From contig CM033399.1 in assembly GCA_019426215.1 (NCBI GenBank), positions 33,985,022 to 34,049,021 on the forward strand: a DNA stretch of 64,000 nucleotides. The letters run 5' to 3'. Shown piece after piece: positions 58,242 through 64,000 of the stretch; positions within the stretch are counted from its first letter, which is position 1, and every line of letters starts with the position of its first letter. The notes below the pieces were generated by a model. It saw only the letters and a list, made by a program, of their open reading frames with translations, made no database searches and had not been told where the DNA came from. The stretch is from Buddleja alternifolia (taxonomy: Eukaryota; Streptophyta; Magnoliopsida; Lamiales; Scrophulariaceae). The translations under genes were made by a program, and so were the position numbers.

Positions 58242-58599
58242 GGGATTAATGCAAAAAAAAAAACCTTGTGTTAATGTGAAATTGCAAAAAAAAACCTGTG
58301 TTAACGAAATAGGCTAAAAACCACCATGTGTTCTTAAAAAGTCTGCAAACAGTGAATTTTTGGAAAAAAAAGTGCGTGTTTTTCATGTTTTTCACCTTTA
58401 ATGACATATTTTTTTGTCATTTATACACTTTCCAAACAAAGAAGCATGTCATTAAAGGTGAAAAACATGCACTTTTTTTTTCAAAAATCCACTGTTCGCA
58501 GACTTTTTAAGAATATAAGGTGGTTTTTAGCCTATTTCGTTAACACAGGTTTTTTTTTGCAATTTCACATTAACACAGGGTTTTTTTTACAATAATCCC
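58242..58599. mobile_element. fold-back MITE, 358 bp, 10-bp TSD
   Basis: Nearly the whole element is one inverted repeat: AACCTGTGTTAACGAAATAG, AGTCTGCAAACAGTG and TGTTTTTCACCTTTAATGACAT each recur inverted around a centre near 58410. GTTGATTATT flanks it at 58232-58241 and 58600-58609. The ends are GGGATTAATG / CAATAATCCC. The TSD size is Mutator-like. Confidence 0.88.
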
Positions 58600-58654
58600 G
58601 TTGATTATTTAATAAACAAATTTAATCGAAAATTGAAATTTGAAGTACCATTTT

Positions 58655-60133
58655 TTTTTTGAGCAAAAAGGAAAGGGGCTACCCTAACTACCTAGCCCGA
58701 CAAACCCGGGCTATTAGTTATTTTCCTAGGCCACCTGATGCCTAACAGATCATTATCGTAATAGCTTCGCACACTTGCCTGTGGTGTGTCACTAGTCACC
58801 ATACCATGGCTCCAACCTGTTTTAGCTAATTGGTCAGCAACTTGATTTGCCGAATGCACTGGATCTGGATGTGCCAATTTTGTTTCAGATAGTCCCTGAT
58901 TTGTGCTATTTTGTCGAAGTGGTGGTGGGTTATGGGAGCTTCAGTTATAGCTTGATGAGCCTCTGAGCAATCTGTTTCAACAATAATGTTCCTAACTCCC
59001 AAGCTCCATGCCATGCGAATTCCTTCCAGTATCTCCTTAATCTCGGCCCCAAGAGGAGTAGTTTCTCTAGCTTGTGCTTGGAATCCTTTGATCCATAAAC
59101 CGTTCCAGTCGCGAAATACGCCTCCAATCCCTGACATACGCCCTCTGTTATCCATCCCGAAGATAGGGGTCGCCGCGTCCACGTTTAACTTTATCACACC
59201 TTTATCCGGCTTCGCCCAACCAATCCAGGTGTATGAATCTTCAAACTTTCTTGTGTTATTCATAATGCTGCATGCTTCCAGAATCCTTCTGCGCGCCAAT
59301 TCAAGATTCCACCTCGGGTGATCGCTCTCATCTTTCTCATTTCGTTCCTGCCAAATTAAATTTACGATTTCAATAAAGGCAATACTCCAATTCTTACACC
59401 AACCATACCTGTGCGGCGAGTTTTGCAGATTCCAGTCTATCCACTCTTTAGACTCCAACGAGAAAAATTGTGCATGAAGTTTTGAGGAGACTACGCTTCG
59501 CCATGCTTCAGACGCCCAAGGACAATCTCTGATTGCGTGTAGATTCGTCTCATCGGTATGACCACAAAAAGGGCAACTATCGTCAGTGGCGATGTGTCTA
59601 GACCATTGTACTATGTAGATGAAGGAGGTTGTTGTTTTATCAATTGAATCTTCTACGGTGCTTGAGGTCTAGACCGTTGTACTATGTAGATGGAGCTGAT
59701 GATGATTTGCTGGCACTACTTTCCGACGTCGTTGCTCCAGAAACTATTGTCTCCGTTGAACGCTTCTAATAAAGGAACCTGATTGCGTGGATACAAGAGC
59801 TTGATGGTTTGTGTAATTAAATGGACATAGTTTTTATCTATCTTTCTTACTACTGCATAATTTAATTTGCTTTCGTGTGAGTAATAGGAAACTAGTGGTC
59901 AAAAAATATGTAAAAAAAGAGTGATGGTGAGGATATCAGTTTTGTCTTGTCTTATACGACCTCTGCCATGATGGGTGCGCTCGCATGGCGGGTCACTACT
60001 TAATAAAATTTTATTTTTTGTTTCGAGGAGAGAGGTACGGGGATTTGCCCGGCTCTCTCCTCTGTGTGTGGTGTCGTTTTTTTTTTTTTCCTAGTTCGTT
60101 CTCGTTGTTCTCCCCTTGCCCTGGCCCATACTA
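58655..60133 (-). mobile_element. LINE insertion, 5'-truncated and probably rearranged, 14-bp TSD
   Basis: A T run (minus-strand A-tail) starts the block at 58651. The exact 14-bp TGAAGTACCATTTT lies at 58641-58654 and 60134-60147. The left 950 bases are a minus-strand LINE 3' end with zf-RVT and RNase H. The right 500 bases do not continue that gene and end in AATAAAATTTTATTTTTTG-like plus-strand sequence, as expected if the 5' part was inverted during insertion. TAGACC(A/G)TTGTACTATGTAG is duplicated at about 59600 and 59670. Confidence 0.75.
58692..59600 (-). pseudogene. LINE ORF2 C-terminus: zf-RVT and RNase H domains
   Basis: Reading minus from about 59600: CPFCGHTDETNLHAIRDCPWA (a zinc-binding zf-RVT motif) with WxxW residues, then the RNase H-like RVT_3 domain (KLNVDAATP..., GIGGVFRDWNG, PLGAEIKEILEGI, IIVETDCSEAHQAI). 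A frame change near 58840 separates the last part (HSANQVADQLAKTG), which carries the usual NxxAD/xLA motif. There is no reverse transcriptase upstream, so it is 5'-truncated. Confidence 0.88.
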
Positions 60134-60147
60134 TGAAGTACCATTTT

Positions 60148-60410
60148 AATTCGAAGAATTATAGTCATGGGGAGTTGATGGGCCATCAGATACTCTCCTA
60201 AGGCTCCCTCATTTTGATGGGCCAATTGGTCCAAGGTTTGTGCCAAGGCCCATTATTAATGCATGGAAGAAGAGCTGATATCTTGGACAGTCGAGCTTGT
60301 TTGGGCTCATTCACTATCCACATACGTCCATAAGATAAAAATCTCCTTATTACGTCAAAGAAAAACCAAATAAATATGACTCAGATATTAATTTATTGTG
60401 ACATAGTAAC
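60148..60410. other. intergenic
   Basis: No feature supported. Confidence 0.4.
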
Positions 60411-60416
60411 TAAGAA

Positions 60417-60600
60417 ACCAACTAGAGTTAGTTGAGGTAGTACATGTCTCAATTCTCTTAATCACAAGTCTTGAGTTCGAACGTTAGACATGAAAATAAT
60501 TCTTGTTGGGAGAGCTAACCCCATGCTTTCCGTGGATGTTCCCGACTCGAGCAGCATTAGGATGACCCATAAAGGCCAGGACAACTATAAACCAAAAAAA
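60417..60600 (+). mobile_element. probable tRNA-derived SINE
   Basis: A-box-like GAGTTAGTTGAGGTAG and B-box-like TTGAGTTCGAACG occur about 40 bases apart. A tail follows (CCCATGCTTTCCGTGG...CCAGGACAACTATAAACC) ending in A7. A convincing duplication was not found (only TAAGA on both sides). Confidence 0.6.
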
Positions 60601-60619
60601 TTAAGATGAAGAAAATATA

Positions 60620-60638
60620 TATATATATATATATATAT
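60620..60638. repeat. (TA)n microsatellite
   Basis: Pure TA run. Confidence 0.9.
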
Positions 60639-60699
60639 ACATATTGAATTTAGCGGTGAAAATTTGATTTTGGAACTATGAGCCACCCAATTCAAATGC

Positions 60700-61070
60700 G
60701 TGAGTTCGGTTTGAGATTTTTTGAAGAAGTCGCCACCCAGGTGGGCCGCCATTTCGTGCTGGCAGCTAGCCCCTAGGTAACGTGTTCTTGGGACAGCCTC
60801 TCTTGATGGGTCGCTAACCTGATTGTTGTTGTTTTGGGGCTGGGGCCACTCCCGTGAGGTTGCCACCCCCCAAGTCCAACAGTACCGGGGTGCAGGCATG
60901 CCCCGTTGCAATGCCAAACCCGAGGAGGCCACTATCCCTGGTTAGCTGCCACCTTTCAACCGCTATTTTAGGGGGTCATGATCGCTGAAGGGCCCCACTC
61001 TCGAGTGTGCCACACCTGAGCCCACCACCCTTGGGGTTGCAATCTACTATTGGGGGACCGCTTCTATTGA
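60700..61070. other. GC-rich non-coding island
   Basis: About 370 bases near 57-60% GC in a genome window near one-third GC. Recurrent words such as GCCACCC, GGGGTTGC and TTGCCACC(C) suggest an old internal repeat. No maintained reading frame was found. It could be a transposon piece or transferred DNA. Confidence 0.45.
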
Positions 61071-62150
61071 TGTAGTCAACTAAGTTTCATTTTTATTGTG
61101 AAATACTTATTGAAAATGATTATATTCATATGTTGATATTTATTGGGCGCATCTTAGGTTCTTGTTAAGTCCACCGTGAGTTTATTTATGATACAAATAT
61201 TTTTTAGTACATAACCAAGTGGATCCAATCCAACCCATTCTTGACCCATGCATCTAGATTCATATTTGACTCGACCTAAACTCGGCCCGATTCACTCGTT
61301 TGACACCTCTAATAGATGTTCGATTCATTAAACATTCTACACCTAGATAGGGTCATCATTTGCAACTTTCGAAACTCACTCCCGCAATAATTATGGATAT
61401 TTCTAATCGACTCATTTATATGAGAGTAATCATATACGAATAAATACAATTATACCAAAAATTGAAGTCCCGAAATCGAAATTTTCGTAACACATATGAA
61501 AAAAATTATGCTAGACTGAGTCCATTAATCCTAGTGTCCATTTCTCTCACACAATAAAGTGTATTGTGTGCTATTGTCACACGCAATTGTGTGAAAGAAA
61601 TGAACACAAAATACACACTCAAACCATTAAACTTGATCCGGAGGCGTAGAATTTACCGACATATATCTACCCTAGTACAACCTCAATTAATGTCACCCAA
61701 CTTTAACGAAAGATATAATGAAAAGCTAAAGAGGGATTGGATCTTTTTCAACCCAAAACTAACAAAATAGTAGTACTATAATAGGAACCAAAATGATGAT
61801 CTCAAGTGGGCATTGTTGACTGTGCACATCCCCCACAATCTAAAGGGTCCAAATAGAACTAACTTTACACACCCATAAAGACAACCCTTTTTACCATTTT
61901 CCTTGCTCATAATAAAATTCTCTCCTTTCTTTTTCAAAATACTTCAATTCCACTTGCGCTGGCATTGCGGGGCTGTTGAATTCCAACTCTCACTTTCACC
62001 GACATTTGCCCCACTTATTTCTCTTATTTGTCCCTCAACTTTTCTATATTCCAACGCGCCCAACTACTCTTCTATCATTCATTCATCAATTTCCTACTTT
62101 CTACATCTTTTCTTTTTGTGGGTTTGAGGTTTTTTCTGCCGTTTTGGATG
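61071..62150. other. intergenic and SH3P-like gene promoter
   Basis: AT-rich with imperfect repeats of CACACAAT at 61550-61610. The right part is presumably the promoter and 5'UTR of the gene starting at 62240; an AGATAT-type microsatellite (62152-62190) lies in the leader. Confidence 0.4.
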
Positions 62151-62239
62151 ATATAGATATAGATATAGATATATAGACATAGATATAGATAGTAGTTTAC
62201 AGAGGGAAGTTGGTTGATGTTGTTTTGTTTTTGGCAAAT

Positions 62240-63387
62240 ATGGAGGCTATCAAGAAGCAAGCAAGTAGATTAAGAGAACAAGTGGCTAAACAGCAACAGG
62301 TACGAGTTGTGTATATATATATATATTGTTTAATAGTTTGTGGTGTTATTGATATAAAAATTTGATCTTGAACAAAGTAAACAAGAAGAAGTGGAATTAA
62401 AATATTGGGTTATAAATTTTAGGAACATATGATTTTGACCCTGTGAAATTGTTATGTGTTGTGGGCTTTTATTTTATATTTTTTTGGGAAATCATTTCTG
62501 ATTTTATATGATAAGGTTGTTTGATTTTGATGTATATCTTTGATGTTCTAGTAAGGTTATATATTGGTTATTCAAATTATATTTTAGGGTTTATGTTTCT
62601 CTATTAGTATGATTGGATTTAAGAGCAGGGTTAAGAAATTCTGACAAAAAGAAATAGAGTTAACAATTTACTAAAGAGCAAATTCTGTTCTGAAACTCAA
62701 ATTTATCCTATCTAGTTATTTTATTCATTGTAATTTGATATGAAACACCAATATACTATAGGGATAAAAAGGGCTTAGTTATCAAGAATGTAATTGGTCT
62801 ATTGATTTTGGTGTTGAATTTCGTTTCGCGATAAAATGTATGTGTGTGGTTTGGTGGCAGGCCATTCTCAGACAACTGGGGCAGTTGGGTCATGACGGGA
62901 TTATGTTTGATGAATCGGACATGGATCGTCATGAGAGGCTACAGAATTTATATAAATCTACAAGGGCAGCCAAGGTAAATTCACCGGGGCGTGTTTTTTT
63001 TACCTCAAAATCTTCTCAAGTGGTTGGTGAATCTAATGAATTCTCTTATATTACTTCAGCTGTCACATTTAAGGAGCTTTTTGTTGCACAGCATTTCCAG
63101 AGGGATATCGTTCGTGGGTTAGAAGGATTCATTTCAACAAGCAAAAAACAAATGGAGATAGGTGTGTACTTTGAGCTTTTCTCTCGAGTTTATCGGGTGA
63201 TGAGGGACGCATAAAAAAATTTCAGTTTTGCTTTGTAGCTAGAAAGTTGGCTGAAGATTGTTGCAAGTATGGTATTGAAAATCAAGATTCTGCTTCTCCC
63301 CTTGCAAGGGTTGCCTCGGATTTTGGCACCTCACATGCCTCGATGGAAGATCATAGAGAAACAATGCTTGGAATTCTCGGTTATCAG
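62240..63387 (+). CDS. SH3P2-like BAR/SH3 protein, first four coding exons (partial)
   Basis: Coding exons 62240-62299, 62861-62974, 63092-63161 and 63239-63387, joined by GT-AG introns with consistent phase, give 131 residues. They start MEAIKKQASRLREQVAKQQQ and include YKSTRAAKHFQRDIVRGLEGF and ARKLAEDCCKYG. This matches the N-terminal BAR domain of plant SH3P1-3. SH3P2 binds phosphoinositides and curved membranes through BAR and partners through a C-terminal SH3, working in clathrin-coated vesicle traffic, cell-plate formation and autophagosome formation. The last exon seen ends GYQ at a donor (CAG/GTGAAG); the rest of the BAR domain and the SH3 domain must lie beyond 64000. No damage is visible in the part present. 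Compared with SH3P2 it has a different, Leu/Gly-rich linker after KQQQ, so it may be a diverged paralogue. Confidence 0.88.
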
Positions 63388-64000
63388 GTGAAGCAGTTTA
63401 TGATGTACAGTGAAATTAATGTTAGGAATAAATCAGCAGATGAAAATCATTAGTTTGGGCACGTGTTTTGCATGTGACTAGTGTTAATTTAACGGCACGT
63501 GCAATTCCATCTATTTCTCAATGGATGGGACCAAAAATGCGAAAAGATTACATCCGGGACTATGTTTGCAACTTTATAAATAACTGGAATAAAATTGCAA
63601 TAGATCTTATCCAATGAGACCAATATTGCAGTTTTCTCTAAAATCAAACAAGACATGATTCATGAAGAAATGTCTACGTCCACAACCGAAGTAGAGCATT
63701 TTATTGATATTCAAGTTTTCAGATTTCAAGAGACATTCACATCTATTTATAATTGAAGTCTAGGGCTACAACAACTATTGTAATATCACCTAAATACCCT
63801 CCTTAAAAATTTGGATGAGCAAGTCGAGGTCCATTTTACAGTACTTTTTATCAGAATCCACAAGCCAATGAATTAAATAGCATGTAAATGTTCTTGGAGG
63901 TCTCAACATTCTCTCGTTTCTTGCCTTTTTATATCTACTAGTAGAGTTTACGTGCGTTGCACGTAGAGTACATATTTATATGCTAAAGAATTTCAATATT
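63388..64000. other. intron 4 of the SH3P-like gene, with a MITE half
   Basis: 63470-63645 repeats the right half of the TIR element at 10233-10923 (AATGGATGGGACC, TTGCAATAGATCTTATCC, ACCAATATTGCAGTTTTCTC). Near 63950 there is a small palindrome (ACGTGCGTTGCACGT). The next exon is not reached. Confidence 0.55.

Overview
This is AT-rich nuclear DNA from a flowering plant, almost certainly a eudicot. The evidence is spliced genes with GT-AG introns, plant-only gene families (RLCK-VII kinase, F-box/FBD/LRR, nepenthesin-type protease, SH3P-type BAR protein), long intergenic spacers, and many plant transposons (Mutator-like, hAT, Harbinger-like, LTR, LINE, tRNA-derived SINEs). The species cannot be named from the sequence.

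Host genes, left to right: (1) 2803-2916 (+), a 37-residue OST4 subunit of the ER oligosaccharyltransferase, behind a predicted 5'UTR intron; (2) 4000-5472 (-), a single-exon GT4-type membrane-anchored glycosyltransferase; (3) 7157-10122 (-), a five-exon receptor-like cytoplasmic kinase close to RIPK, for which every splice site could be resolved (421 residues); (4) 17099-17383 (-), a small basic protein of unknown function; (5) 22943-24277 (+), a secreted CDR1/nepenthesin-type aspartic protease; (6) 27530-28993 (-), a three-exon F-box/LRR/FBD protein of 424 residues with a probable 5'UTR intron; (7) 62240-63387 and beyond (+), the first four coding exons of an SH3P2-like BAR/SH3 protein that continues past the right edge. 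The genes belong to different pathways and show no operon-like logic.

The rest is mostly transposon-derived. The main structure is an 11.7 kb Mutator-like element (40924-52635), bounded by an exact 9-bp target duplication (ATAAAATAT) and inserted into an older CTCGAG-rich hAT-like repeat. It carries a decayed mudrA-type transposase gene on +, a convergent small GRF-zinc-finger/transmembrane ORF on - (the same layout as mudrA/mudrB in maize MuDR), and a Ty1/copia gag-protease-integrase block with no reverse transcriptase and no visible LTRs. The transposase gene is itself interrupted by an LTR (41943-43338), a non-autonomous hAT element (44580-45626, 8-bp TSD CTGCTACT) and a second Mutator-type element (46791-47617, TSD GGTCCAAGC).

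Other elements with diagnosable insertion footprints: SINEs at 1130, 55906 and 57886; a solo LTR at 18402-19610 (TSD CAATC); a long-TIR Mutator element at 36277-38153 (TSD TAACTAAAC); a Mutator MITE at 12500-12645 (TSD TAATTTCAC); a fold-back element at 58242-58599; a Harbinger/Tourist-like MITE at 34752-35356 (TTA); and a LINE block at 58655-60133 with a 14-bp TSD. A GC-richer tract at 24696-25098 looks like inserted mitochondrial DNA.
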